A program made the position numbers and the translations under genes. Positions 34,055 through 43,322 of a stretch of 64,000 bases of DNA are shown here, piece after piece (position 1 is the stretch's first letter; each line of letters starts with the position of its first letter). The stretch is from CAZGAQ01 sp964523405 (GTDB taxonomy: Bacteria; Planctomycetota; Phycisphaerae; UBA1845; Fen-1342), in the NCBI GenBank assembly GCA_964523405.1, contig CAZGAQ010000025.1, forward strand, positions 1-64,000. The letters are read 5' to 3'. Under the pieces are notes generated by a model. The model ran no database searches, had not been told where the DNA came from, and worked only from the letters and a program-made list of their open reading frames with translations.

Positions 34055-35746
34055 ATGAGCATTCGCAGAGTCCTGGCGCTAAGCCTTCCGCTGGCGATCG
34101 TTCTCGCCGCCGGCGCGCACGCGGACATGTACCTGGTCAATCGCATCGATTTGAACCGCTGGTTCGGCCCACTGGGTACCAACCCCATGTGCGTCACCTC
34201 GGACGGCACGTGGGCGTACATCGGCGGCTACAACAATACGGCGACCACGCGCGAGATCGGCGTGCTGAAGATTCGGCTCGACGTCACCGTGCCGACGGAT
34301 CCCAACGCGCCGCTGCCGGACCCGAACGCGGCACTGGTCCTGACGGGCGGGGCGCAGACGGTCGACAACTGGCACTATTACGGCGGCATCGTCTATCACA
34401 ACGGCGTCGTGTACGCGCTGTGCGATCGGCCGCAGGGCACGAATGACACGTCCAACCTGCGCGCGCTGGACGCGACGACCGGGGCGCTGGTGCCGAGCTT
34501 CGGACTGGGCGGCATCCTCTACCAGCCCGGGTCCGACCTCGGCGCCGGTTCCAGCAACTACTACATCGGGGGCCTGGCCTTTGACCCCGGCGTCGGCGGT
34601 GTCGACTCCGGCCTGTCGCTGCTGGTCAGCGGCAGCGGTCGCCGCATGCTCCTGGACCCCGCGACCGGCGCGACCCTCTACGGCCCCAACTCCAACATCG
34701 AGCCCCGCGGGATGGTCATCGTCGATGTCGTCAGCACGTGCACCAAGCCCAGCCTGACGAACTACCGCAAGCACGTGTATGCCCCCAACGGCGATATCTT
34801 CTTCCGCCACGCCAACCAGCTCGCTGCCGCGCGCCGCTCGGGCGGCAATGCTTGTGATGCCTGGCCGCACATGACCGACGCCTACAATCTCGACGGGACA
34901 AACTTCGTGGATTGCGGGGATGGCAAGCCGGTGCAGATGGGTGTGGGCACCAGCCAGGATGGCCAGTTCCTCGGCTTGATTCCGGCCACCTCGCCGTACT
35001 CCGGCGGGCAGGACCTGATCATCTTCAACGATCGGCCGACGAACACCCCGCCGACCGGACAGACCTGGCCGTTCGTCACGCGCATCAAGGTGGTCCAGGC
35101 CGGGTTGCCGGCGGATCCCAACGGCGCCGGCGCGCTACCGAGCCCCGCGTTCAACCTGCTGAAGGCGGACGGAACGCCGCTGACCGCCGCGGAAGCACCG
35201 GACGGGATTGGCCTGTATGACTTCTGCTACACGAGCAATGACCTGCTGCTGGTGCTGGATTTCGGCGCCCGCAAGCTGCTGGTCTTCGGGGCGCCGACGG
35301 CGACGGGGGCCTGCTGTCAGCCGGAGGGTTCCTGTGCGGTGACCACGCAGGCAAGCTGCACGGGCGTCTTCCAGGGCGCCGGCACGACCTGCACGCCGAA
35401 CCCCTGCGCGCCGCCGACCGGGGCCTGCTGCGTGCACGGGGTCTGCACGGCGGACATGACCGAGGCGGCCTGCACCGCGGCGGGTGGGATGTTCCAGGGG
35501 CTCGGCTCGCTGTGCACGCCGGACACGTGCGCGTGCCTGGGTGACGGCAACTGCGACCACGTCATCAACTGGCGCGACATCGATTTCCTGATTGCCGGGC
35601 AGAATGACAACGTGTCGGCGTGGACGGTGCTGTTCCCCGCCGGCCCGACGTGCCCGTTCCTGAACCTGGATACGAGCGGAGATGGTCACGTCAACTGGCG
35701 TGACATCGATCCGTTCATCGCGCTGATGAACACGACCTGCCCATAG
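34055..35746 (+). CDS. Secreted propeller-like protein with Cys-rich repeats and NWRDID dockerin-like cassette
   Basis: 563 residues with a signal peptide (about 1-23). Residues 25-410 resemble a beta-propeller (GTWAYIGGYNN, GVVYALCDRPQG, NLRALDATTGALVPSFG) and recall the PEP-CTERM protein two genes upstream. Two cysteine-rich units follow, both built as GACC-x(n)-C-x(n)-C-x(n)-C-x(4)-C with the shared elements VFQGAGTTCTPNPC and MFQGLGSLCTPDTC. The C-terminus is the two-EF-hand cassette with NWRDIDFLI and NWRDIDPFI. AAGGAG precedes the ATG, 36 bp after the pseudopilin stop. Extracellular, function unknown. Confidence 0.8.
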   Translation: MSIRRVLALSLPLAIVLAAGAHADMYLVNRIDLNRWFGPLGTNPMCVTSDGTWAYIGGYNNTATTREIGVLKIRLDVTVPTDPNAPLPDPNAALVLTGGAQTVDNWHYYGGIVYHNGVVYALCDRPQGTNDTSNLRALDATTGALVPSFGLGGILYQPGSDLGAGSSNYYIGGLAFDPGVGGVDSGLSLLVSGSGRRMLLDPATGATLYGPNSNIEPRGMVIVDVVSTCTKPSLTNYRKHVYAPNGDIFFRHANQLAAARRSGGNACDAWPHMTDAYNLDGTNFVDCGDGKPVQMGVGTSQDGQFLGLIPATSPYSGGQDLIIFNDRPTNTPPTGQTWPFVTRIKVVQAGLPADPNGAGALPSPAFNLLKADGTPLTAAEAPDGIGLYDFCYTSNDLLLVLDFGARKLLVFGAPTATGACCQPEGSCAVTTQASCTGVFQGAGTTCTPNPCAPPTGACCVHGVCTADMTEAACTAAGGMFQGLGSLCTPDTCACLGDGNCDHVINWRDIDFLIAGQNDNVSAWTVLFPAGPTCPFLNLDTSGDGHVNWRDIDPFIALMNTTCP

Positions 35747-35827
35747 GCGGGCGGTGTTCCTCCGGGCCATCGACGGGCGCGATCCGCCGGTGGCCCGGGG
35801 CGGCGGGGTCCGGTGTCGCCGCCCAGG

Positions 35828-35836
35828 TGGTATGAT
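35828..35836 (+). promoter_or_regulatory. Possible extended -10 promoter of the GntR/LacI gene
   Basis: TGG followed by TATGAT has the extended -10 form (TGn-TATnAT). No -35 is visible. It lies about 135 nt before the ATG at 35971. Confidence 0.3.
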
Positions 35837-35970
35837 GTGGCGATCTTGCGCCGGGTCAGGTGAGCACGGTCTGCCCACCGCACGCGGGGCGCCGGCCGGC
35901 GTAGGTGCCGCCGCTGGACGGTGGCCGGTCGCGGGTCGCGGCCCGTGCCGGCGTGGTCTGAGGTCCATTC

Positions 35971-37083
35971 ATGAAGCATGCCTTTGTACTGCAGAAGGTC
36001 GATCACGCGGATCCGACCCCGAAGTATCTGCAGGCGCGCGAGATTCTGGTGGAGGCGATCCGGTCCGGGCAGTTGCGGCCCGGGATGAAGCTGCCGTCCA
36101 CCAAGGAGATCAGTGGGCTGTTTGACATCAGTCTGATCACGGCTCACAAGGCGCTGGAAGGGCTGGTGGATTTGGGGTGGCTGCGGCGGGAGGCGGGGCG
36201 CGGCACGTTCGTTCGGGATGATGTGGATCCCGCGCGTGAGGCGCAATGTCCCTTGTATATCGGGCTGCTGCTGGATCACCGCGATCACGTCAACCTGGAT
36301 GACTACTATCACGGCACCATCCTGAATCAGCTGCGGCGGCAGGCGCGGGCCGACACGCGGCGCGTGGAGTTCTTCTTCCGCGATCGGCTCGACCTGCGCG
36401 ACAAGGGCAATCGCCACGTGGGGGCGATCTGCATTCACCCGCCCCTGGAGACGCAGCCGGAGGTCGAGCAACTCGCCCAGGGGCACCCCGTCGTCGTGCT
36501 GGGCGGGGCGTTTCCCGGCTCGACCGTGCCGGCGTTCGACTGCGACAATGTGACGGGAGCGCGCCGCGCCGTGCGACACCTGTGGGAGCTCGGGCACCGA
36601 CGCTTTATGGTGCTGTCCGGTCCGATGAACATGAGCAACTCGCGGGATCGCGCCGAGGGCGCGGCCGCGGAGCTGGCGCAGCACGGGATCCGGCTGGCGC
36701 CCGAGGACGCCCCGGTGTCGGACGACAGCGTCACGCTCAGTGACGCGGCGCGCGCGCAGATCGCGCGGCGCATGGCGGCCGCGGAGCACCCCACGGCAAT
36801 TGTGGCCGGCGGGTTCTATCTCGCGATGGCGGCCATGCAGGTGGTACGGCAGGCGGGGCTGGCGATTCCGCGGGATGTGTCGGTGGTGGGGTTCGACGAT
36901 CCCGCGTCGGCACCGCTGCTCGACCCGCCGCTGACGACCGTGCGGCAGCCGCTCGAGGGCATGGCGACCCAAGCCTACGAGTCGGTGTGCCGGGCGGTCG
37001 AAGACCCGCGGGCGGTCCGCGACGGGTCCCTGCTGGCGCCCGAGTTGATCGTGCGTCAATCAACCGGGCCGGTGCCCGCCTGA
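35971..37083 (+). CDS. GntR-type HTH / LacI-type sensor hybrid transcription regulator
   Basis: 370 residues. Residues 1-75 form a GntR winged helix (PKYLQAREILVEAIRSGQL, KLPSTKEISGLFDISLITAH, EGLVDLGWLRREAGRGTFV). Residues 85-370 form a LacI-family periplasmic-binding-like domain (AFDCDNVTGARRAVRHLWEL, DVSVVGFDDPASAPLLDPPL, TTVRQPLEGMA). This architecture is that of AraR-like sugar-responsive repressors. The ATG has GAGGT upstream. The next gene (SGNH hydrolase, 37186) starts 102 bp later and is a likely target. The effector is not identifiable. Confidence 0.88.
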   Translation: MKHAFVLQKVDHADPTPKYLQAREILVEAIRSGQLRPGMKLPSTKEISGLFDISLITAHKALEGLVDLGWLRREAGRGTFVRDDVDPAREAQCPLYIGLLLDHRDHVNLDDYYHGTILNQLRRQARADTRRVEFFFRDRLDLRDKGNRHVGAICIHPPLETQPEVEQLAQGHPVVVLGGAFPGSTVPAFDCDNVTGARRAVRHLWELGHRRFMVLSGPMNMSNSRDRAEGAAAELAQHGIRLAPEDAPVSDDSVTLSDAARAQIARRMAAAEHPTAIVAGGFYLAMAAMQVVRQAGLAIPRDVSVVGFDDPASAPLLDPPLTTVRQPLEGMATQAYESVCRAVEDPRAVRDGSLLAPELIVRQSTGPVPA

Positions 37084-37185
37084 CGTCCGCGCCGACTGGC
37101 CGGCGGCGCTTGGGGGGGTAGACTGACACTCATCCGGCCACCCCGTCCGGGATGGCCGCTACCGCACCCTAACGGATGTGAGCCC

Positions 37186-38961
37186 ATGAACGACCTGTGC
37201 CGATCTCAAGCAGTCCGCTCTTTCGCCCTGCTCCTGGGGCTGCTCACTGCGACCGCCAGCGCCCAACCGACGACCCCGGCGACGGCGCCCGCGACGGCTT
37301 CCGCGCCGGCCGACAAGTGGGCGCAGCACTACCGCGACCGTGTGGCGCTGTTCGAGCAGGAGAACGCTCCGCGGCAGAACGTCGTGCTCGTCGGCTCGTC
37401 GCACGTCGAGGGTTTTGACGCGAACCTGCTGGCGCCGCGCTGGCGCGTGGTCAACCGCGGAATCGCCTCCGACCGCATCGGCATCGGCGCACGCGGCGTG
37501 CTGCGCCGGCTGGATAGCTCGGTCTTCAACTGCGACCCCGCCGCGATCGTGCTCGAAAACGGCGTGAACGACCTCGGTGAGCTGCACCGCAACGGCACGC
37601 CCGCGCTCGACGAGATCGAAACATGCTACCGCGAGGTCGTGCGGCGTATCCGCACGCGTCTGCCGCAGGTGCCGCTGCTGATCGTCGACCTGTTCCCGAC
37701 GCGCGAGCGCTATGCCGACCTGACGCCGCTCATTGCCGAGTTCAACGGCCGACTGCAGCGGATCGCCGCGGATTTTGACTGCCCGCTCGTGGCGGTCTAT
37801 CCCCGTCTGGCGGATGCGGAGGGCCTGCTGCGCGCCGAATATTCCCGCGACGGTCTGCACCTGTCGCCCGCCGGCTACCAGGTGTGGGCCAAGCTGCTCG
37901 AGGAGGCGCTGGCGGCCCAGGTCGGGATGCCCGGCGTCGCGCTGGAGGCAGCCGCGGCCACGCAAGAGCCGGAGTCGAAGCTGGCCTGGTACGACGCGCA
38001 GCAACTCACGATCGAGGGCAAAGGCTGGACGGACACGGAGAGGTTCTTCGAGCGTCTGCCCGCGCGGGCCAAGGGCCAGGTGACGGATGCGGTCTGGGGG
38101 CTGAGCAAACGCACGGCGGGTCTCGCCGTACGTTTCGCCACGGATTCCAAGACGCTCGCCGCCATCTGGGACGGCGGCGGTGCCATGAACCACATGGCCG
38201 CTACGGGCAACAGCGGCCTCGACCTATATGTCAAGCGCGACGGACGGTGGGTCTTTCGCGCCGTGGGGCGCCCGCAGCTCCAGCGCACCACCGCGACGCT
38301 CGCCACGGGGCTATCCGGCGCCATGACCGAGTACCTGCTGTATCTGCCGCTGTATGCCGACGTGACCGAGCTGCGCCTCGGCGTCGATGTGGACGCACAC
38401 CTCCTGCGTCTGCCGGCGCGTCCGGCCGCCAGCGCCAAGCCGCTGGTGTTCTACGGTACATCCATCACGCAAGGCGGGTGTGCCGCGCGGGCCGGCATGT
38501 GCCATCCGGCCATCCTCGGGCGCCGTCTGAATCGCGAGGTCATCAATCTCGGGTTCTCCGGTTCCGGCAAGATGGAGCCGGAGATGGCGGCCCTGCTCGG
38601 CGAGCTCGACGCGGCCATCTTCGTGCTGGAATGTCTACCGAACATGACGACGGAGATGGTCCGCGAGCGCGTGCGGCCGTTTGTGCGAACCTTGCGGGCG
38701 GCCCGGCCGACCACGCCGATTCTGCTGGTTGAGAATCCGCTGCCTGCGGCCGACTCGGCGGGCAATCGCGCCCTGCGCGCAGCGTATGCCGACTTGGTGC
38801 AGGAGGGCCTCACGCGCCTGCAGTACCTGCCGGGCGAGCCGCAACTCGCCGGAGACGAGAACGGGACGGTCGACGGCGTGCATCCGACGGATCTCGGCTT
38901 CGTGCGGATCGCCGACGCCTACGAACCGATCTTGCGGGCGATTCTCGCGCCGCAGCCGTAG
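37186..38961 (+). CDS. Secreted tandem SGNH/GDSL hydrolase (two catalytic domains)
   Basis: 591 residues, signal peptide about 1-26. The first SGNH domain (about 60-250) has block I LVGSSHVEG (Ser nucleophile), block II RGIASD, block III ENGVNDLGE and block V SRDGLHLSPAGY. A linker with a beta-sandwich-like region follows (about 265-415). The second SGNH domain has block I FYGTSITQGG, GFSGSGKMEPEM, ECLPNMT and DGVHPTDLGF. Both domains seem to keep Ser and Asp-x-x-His residues, so both could be active carbohydrate esterases. Fusion of two SGNH domains is unusual. It lies downstream of a sugar-type regulator and converges with the M6 protease gene, 6 bp apart. Confidence 0.85.
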   Translation: MNDLCRSQAVRSFALLLGLLTATASAQPTTPATAPATASAPADKWAQHYRDRVALFEQENAPRQNVVLVGSSHVEGFDANLLAPRWRVVNRGIASDRIGIGARGVLRRLDSSVFNCDPAAIVLENGVNDLGELHRNGTPALDEIETCYREVVRRIRTRLPQVPLLIVDLFPTRERYADLTPLIAEFNGRLQRIAADFDCPLVAVYPRLADAEGLLRAEYSRDGLHLSPAGYQVWAKLLEEALAAQVGMPGVALEAAAATQEPESKLAWYDAQQLTIEGKGWTDTERFFERLPARAKGQVTDAVWGLSKRTAGLAVRFATDSKTLAAIWDGGGAMNHMAATGNSGLDLYVKRDGRWVFRAVGRPQLQRTTATLATGLSGAMTEYLLYLPLYADVTELRLGVDVDAHLLRLPARPAASAKPLVFYGTSITQGGCAARAGMCHPAILGRRLNREVINLGFSGSGKMEPEMAALLGELDAAIFVLECLPNMTTEMVRERVRPFVRTLRAARPTTPILLVENPLPAADSAGNRALRAAYADLVQEGLTRLQYLPGEPQLAGDENGTVDGVHPTDLGFVRIADAYEPILRAILAPQP

Positions 38962-38967
38962 GCGGGG

Positions 38968-41900
38968 CTAGTCGCCCGTGCAGACGAGTTGGAGCGCCTG
39001 CGCGTCCGCCACGTCGATGTCGCCGTCACAGTCGAAGTCGAACGTCGCCCCGTCGAGCACGACACCACTGTTGTCCGGCCCGGTCATCCAGTTGTTGGTG
39101 CCGAGTGCCGTCAGATCCTCCGCATCGATCAAGCCGTTGGCGTTGGCGTCGCCGGGATGGCGCAGCGTGAGCGCATACGTGAACGTGTGCGTCACGCCCG
39201 CCGGCCAGACCGCGACATCGAACGCGGACACCAGCGCGAGGTCCTGATCGAAGCCCACGCACCCGGCCGTGTTGTCGAACACCGCGGTGGCCAGCCAGCG
39301 TCGTTCCGCGTACTGCGCAGCGGTCAGGTCACACGTTGTGCCGGAGAAGCCGCTGGGGTTGCTCACGGTCCACGCGGGCGGCAGCCCCGTCGTGTCCAAT
39401 CGGGCCGTGTGGGTGAGCGACATGTTCGGCGGCACGATGCCGGCGCAGGTGTTGCGGTTGGCTTGCAGGCCGCCGCCGTCAGCGGCAAACCAGCGGCCGA
39501 AGCCGTGTCCCACCCAAGGCTGCGCCGGGCAACACGGCGTGTGCGGATCGCCGGTCGGTGGAACCAGGTCGCCATCGACCATCCAGGCCAGGCGCACGGC
39601 GCTTTGGGCAGTGGTGCGCACGTTCGTGATCGTCAACGTCGTGATCAGCTGCGCGCCGTTGAGCTGGTGCCGCGTCTGGACGTCAAACCATGCGTTCCCG
39701 AAATGCGAGAGCACTGTACCACTGACGTAGTGGGCCGCCTCGTACACGTCCCACACGCCCGCCGTCGGTGACAGCAGGTGATTCGCTATCCCGCTGCCCT
39801 CGTTGTAGCGCAGGTTGCCTTCCCAGGTGAAGACCTGCGGTGCTGCGGATACCGGCAACCACGTGATGTCCGCCGGGATGGTCGCCTCGTATGGCAACCG
39901 CTGGCCGCAGCCGCCGAACTCGTGCAGCGTCGCGCTCAGGACGCCGTTGTTGACCACGTGTCCGGTGCCGGCCACGTTGGAGTAACCTGACTCGTAACCG
40001 GCCTCATCGACGGCGCCGAGCAGGTAGTAGTACTCGGTGCGGCGGGCATACCACGGACCGACGTCGACGCCGCGGTCGAAGTACTGCCAGCGCGCCACGG
40101 TCGGGTTGGCGTCACCGGTGATGCGCCCCACACGGTTGGCGAGGCTCGGCACGAAATCCGGCGTTGTCGCGCGATACACGTTGTAGCAGGCAATGCGCTC
40201 CGCCCCGCCGGACAGGTCGAGCGTCACCGGCGAGAAGTCCAGGCGCACGGCCGGCCATTGCCCTGGCACCGGGTCGGGAATCGTGGTGTCCTGCTCCATC
40301 ACGGTGGTGGCGACCAGATCGCTGATGAGCTGCGGGGCGTAGCAGTCCACGCGGATCGGGTACGTCATCCCGCCCATGATGCCCTCGGGATTCGGATAGT
40401 ACGAATTGTCGTACTGCGTGACGGTGACGCGTGCTTCCTGGCCGTGGGTGACGCCCATGGGCTGCACGCGCATCTGGATCGGCAGGAGCGTGTGCGGCGC
40501 GAGCGGCACGATGTGTGGCGTCGGCGGCATCCAGATTTCGTGCGTGATCATGTCTTCGAACTCGATCAGCCAGCCGGTCGGCAGGGTTGTCGCCGTGATC
40601 AGGCGGCACAGCTTGGTCAGCGAGGTCGGGTTTTCCATATCGAAGTTCGCCACGACCGGCCCAACACCGCCCTCGCAGCCGCGCCCGTCGGCTTTGCCGC
40701 CCGTGCGCGCGTAGAGCACGATCAGGTTGACGCAGCCGAGGTTGCGCGTGTTCGCCGGTCCCATCGACGTCGGATTGCTTTCGGCGCAGCTCGCCGTCAC
40801 GCCGATGCAGTAGTGGCCATTGGCCGGAGGCGGCGGAATGATCCAGTTCAGCCAGACGGTTCGGGTGCTGCCCGCTGGCAACAGCGCGATGTCGCGCGTA
40901 CCGATCAGCGTCGCCACGTTCGGCGCCGTGCCCGGGAATTCCAGCCCGGTGGAGTTGTTTCGGTAGTAGAACTTCACCTGCACATTGGTGGCCGCCGTCG
41001 TGCCCTTGTTCCGCACGCGCGCGTACAGGTGGTTGTTCGCGTTCTCAACCGGCCGGTCCTCGACCCCGTTGTCGTTGTTGTCGATCCAGATGTCGTCGCT
41101 GGTCCACCATTCGGGGCACAGATTGCTCGACGGCTCGATCCCGGTGTCGGCTGGGCAATCCTTGATCCACAGCTTCACATCCGGTGCCGGCGGCTGACCA
41201 ACGGTCAACGTCGCCGTCATCGTCGCGCCGCAGGCACTGATGCTGGTGACGCTCACCTTGCTGTCAGCGCCGCCATAGCTCTTGGAGGAGGGCTTGCTGT
41301 TGGGATCGAAGGTGGTGTGCGTGCCGCTGTTGAAGAAGATCTGCGCCGAGCCGTTGGGATCGTTCGCGGAATCCAGAATATCCGCGTTCGTCGTGTGATC
41401 GTTGCCCGTCTGGTTCGCGCACTCCAGGTCGATGAACTTGTGCGTCTCGTCCCACTGCAGATTGTTGTAGGCCCAGTTGGTGCCGCCCGTGTTGGTGAAG
41501 TCCGTGGTCTTCACGCTGAGATCAACGTGGTAGATCAGCAGGCCACAGCTGGGCAGGTCCGCGTCGAATCCCGTCTGCCGGCGATTCTCCACGAGGAAGT
41601 ACTGCGTCGTGGGGCGGCCGTAGGTCCACAGCCGGTACGCATCCTGGTTCGTCTCGATCTGCTGGATCTGCTCGTTGTTGAGCGTCTGCGTCACGTCGGT
41701 TGGCGTGAGCCAACCCAGCTCCATCTTGCTCCACGCACTCAAGTGCGTCGGCCTGCTGGGCGTGGACCAGTTCGCCCCCCACGAGCCATACGCCATCAGG
41801 TCGTACACCCCCAGGCCCCAGTTCCAGCCGTACGTGTCCTCGTAGTCGCCCCACACCGTGTCGTACAGGTCCGGCAGGCCCAGCGCGTGCCCGTATTCAT

Positions 41901-42696
41901 GACAGAACACGCCGATGCCCGCGATGGCCGTGCTCGTATTCCCGAACTCCAGCTCGTGACAGATGATGTACTCATCCACGTACACCCCGTCCACCAGCAT
42001 CGCCCCCGGCCCCATGCCCGAACTCAGGTTCCAGTGGTGCGGCCAGAACTCGGTCTTGTACTCGTTGTCCCAGGACGCACCGTGGCCCGCGAAAACCACG
42101 TACACCACGTCGACGTTGCCGTCCCCATCATTGTCATACTGCGAGAAATCCACGGCGGCGTCGGCCTTCAGAATGGCCTGCCGCACAAAGCCCTGCGAAT
42201 TCTGCGGATAGACCAGCTCGCCGCCGTACCCGTTGATGTAGTAGCTGTCGTTCTGGGGCACGCGGTACCAGCCATACACGTCGCCGGTCACGGAAAACTG
42301 GTTGTAGGACACCTCCTCGAAGTACTTCTTCATCGTGTTGCCGGCGCCGGTGAATAGCAGCGTCGAGAAGTCGTTGACTGTCTTCGTGCCCGCGCGATTC
42401 GGGAAGTCGGCCAGCAACACAACCAGCTTGTTCGTGCCGCGGACCGCCACCGCCTTGTCACGCGGCCGGGGCGCGTCGATGTCGGGTGAAACGCAGCCGC
42501 GGTCGATGCGGCCATGCACGTGCATGTCCTCGACGGCCGGTGGTCCTGGCGGCATGGCGCCGGCGGGCAGCCCGAGACACAGGATCAGCAGGCCGGTACA
42601 TAGGCCGAGGCAGGTGCGCGCGTCGAGACAGTCACACCGGCTCTGGCGGTCGGCGGCTGCACGGGTGGGATGGTGGGAAGGGGGGGCGTGGAACAT
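38968..42696 (-). CDS. Large secreted M6-family metalloprotease with dockerin-type C-terminus
   Basis: 1242 residues. A hydrophobic signal segment starts near residue 30. The peptidase domain carries HEYGH (H266, E267, H270) followed by ALGLPDLYD and YDLMAYGSWG, the M6 immune-inhibitor-A-like signature. The rest is a series of beta-sandwich-like domains (VQVKFYYRNNSTG, RTVWLNWIIPPPP, CYNVYRATTPDF), ending in a dockerin-type pair (DANANGLIDAEDL and DFDCDGDIDVADAQAL) without NWRDID. The start at 42696 follows GGAGACGACCC; the frame is open to 42798. It is distinct from the smaller M6-like protein at 251-2728. Confidence 0.85.
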   Translation of the reverse strand: MFHAPPSHHPTRAAADRQSRCDCLDARTCLGLCTGLLILCLGLPAGAMPPGPPAVEDMHVHGRIDRGCVSPDIDAPRPRDKAVAVRGTNKLVVLLADFPNRAGTKTVNDFSTLLFTGAGNTMKKYFEEVSYNQFSVTGDVYGWYRVPQNDSYYINGYGGELVYPQNSQGFVRQAILKADAAVDFSQYDNDGDGNVDVVYVVFAGHGASWDNEYKTEFWPHHWNLSSGMGPGAMLVDGVYVDEYIICHELEFGNTSTAIAGIGVFCHEYGHALGLPDLYDTVWGDYEDTYGWNWGLGVYDLMAYGSWGANWSTPSRPTHLSAWSKMELGWLTPTDVTQTLNNEQIQQIETNQDAYRLWTYGRPTTQYFLVENRRQTGFDADLPSCGLLIYHVDLSVKTTDFTNTGGTNWAYNNLQWDETHKFIDLECANQTGNDHTTNADILDSANDPNGSAQIFFNSGTHTTFDPNSKPSSKSYGGADSKVSVTSISACGATMTATLTVGQPPAPDVKLWIKDCPADTGIEPSSNLCPEWWTSDDIWIDNNDNGVEDRPVENANNHLYARVRNKGTTAATNVQVKFYYRNNSTGLEFPGTAPNVATLIGTRDIALLPAGSTRTVWLNWIIPPPPANGHYCIGVTASCAESNPTSMGPANTRNLGCVNLIVLYARTGGKADGRGCEGGVGPVVANFDMENPTSLTKLCRLITATTLPTGWLIEFEDMITHEIWMPPTPHIVPLAPHTLLPIQMRVQPMGVTHGQEARVTVTQYDNSYYPNPEGIMGGMTYPIRVDCYAPQLISDLVATTVMEQDTTIPDPVPGQWPAVRLDFSPVTLDLSGGAERIACYNVYRATTPDFVPSLANRVGRITGDANPTVARWQYFDRGVDVGPWYARRTEYYYLLGAVDEAGYESGYSNVAGTGHVVNNGVLSATLHEFGGCGQRLPYEATIPADITWLPVSAAPQVFTWEGNLRYNEGSGIANHLLSPTAGVWDVYEAAHYVSGTVLSHFGNAWFDVQTRHQLNGAQLITTLTITNVRTTAQSAVRLAWMVDGDLVPPTGDPHTPCCPAQPWVGHGFGRWFAADGGGLQANRNTCAGIVPPNMSLTHTARLDTTGLPPAWTVSNPSGFSGTTCDLTAAQYAERRWLATAVFDNTAGCVGFDQDLALVSAFDVAVWPAGVTHTFTYALTLRHPGDANANGLIDAEDLTALGTNNWMTGPDNSGVVLDGATFDFDCDGDIDVADAQALQLVCTGD

Positions 42697-43322
42697 GGGT
42701 CGTCTCCGAAGCGAGCCTTCCGGTACGGGGGCGAGTACGGCACGCGTCGGCCCCTTGAGCCAGGGTGCGCACAGACAACCGCGCCCCCCAATGCTCATGC
42801 GGGGACCGGCAGTCCGTCTTGGCCGAGAGTCGACGGCTTAGTTGGCGGGTTGCCCGCTGCCTCCAGGGCCGCGGCGGCGCAGCCTAAACGGCCGGCACAA
42901 ATCGCGCGCCCCCGCCCGACACATGTCCTCTGATCAAGTGTAACCCAGGTGCGCCCGTCGGAGGCGAAATCCGCGCGGGCAACCGCTCCGCAGAGGGCTG
43001 CTACTGTCAGCTGTCGAGCCGACGTGGGCGAGTGAGCGGACATGGCCGCACGTTGACTGGGCGTTGGCTTACGTGCGCCCGGCCGCACGCCGGCCGACCA
43101 TTCCGTCGCGCCTTTGACTTTGCGTGTTGCGCGCCTATCAATACGAGTGCGTGAAACGGGTGTTCGCGCTGCTCCCCGGCTACAGCCCCAGTTCGGTTCG
43201 GAGGGCTACTGGCCACGGACTTGTTACGCCGTCTCGGCGTGGCAGTGACCGACCAGGGACGCTGCGCGCTACATCCCGCTCACGCAGGCGAGCCCACGCC
43301 TCGACAGGCCGGAGAAGGAACC
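42697..43322. other. 626-bp divergent intergenic region
   Basis: Separates the M6 protease gene from the secreted repeat protein. One plus-strand promoter is visible at 43114-43141. No gene, repeat or known RNA was recognised in the rest. Confidence 0.6.
43114..43141 (+). promoter_or_regulatory. Putative promoter of the gene at 43323
   Basis: TTGACT (43114-43119), 16 bp, TATCAA (43136-43141). It gives a leader of about 175 nt. Confidence 0.5.

Noticed and set aside
40258..42357. 699-residue plus-strand frame antisense to the second M6 protease
   Set aside because: Low-complexity Arg/Val composition with no motifs, whereas the minus strand has HEYGH.
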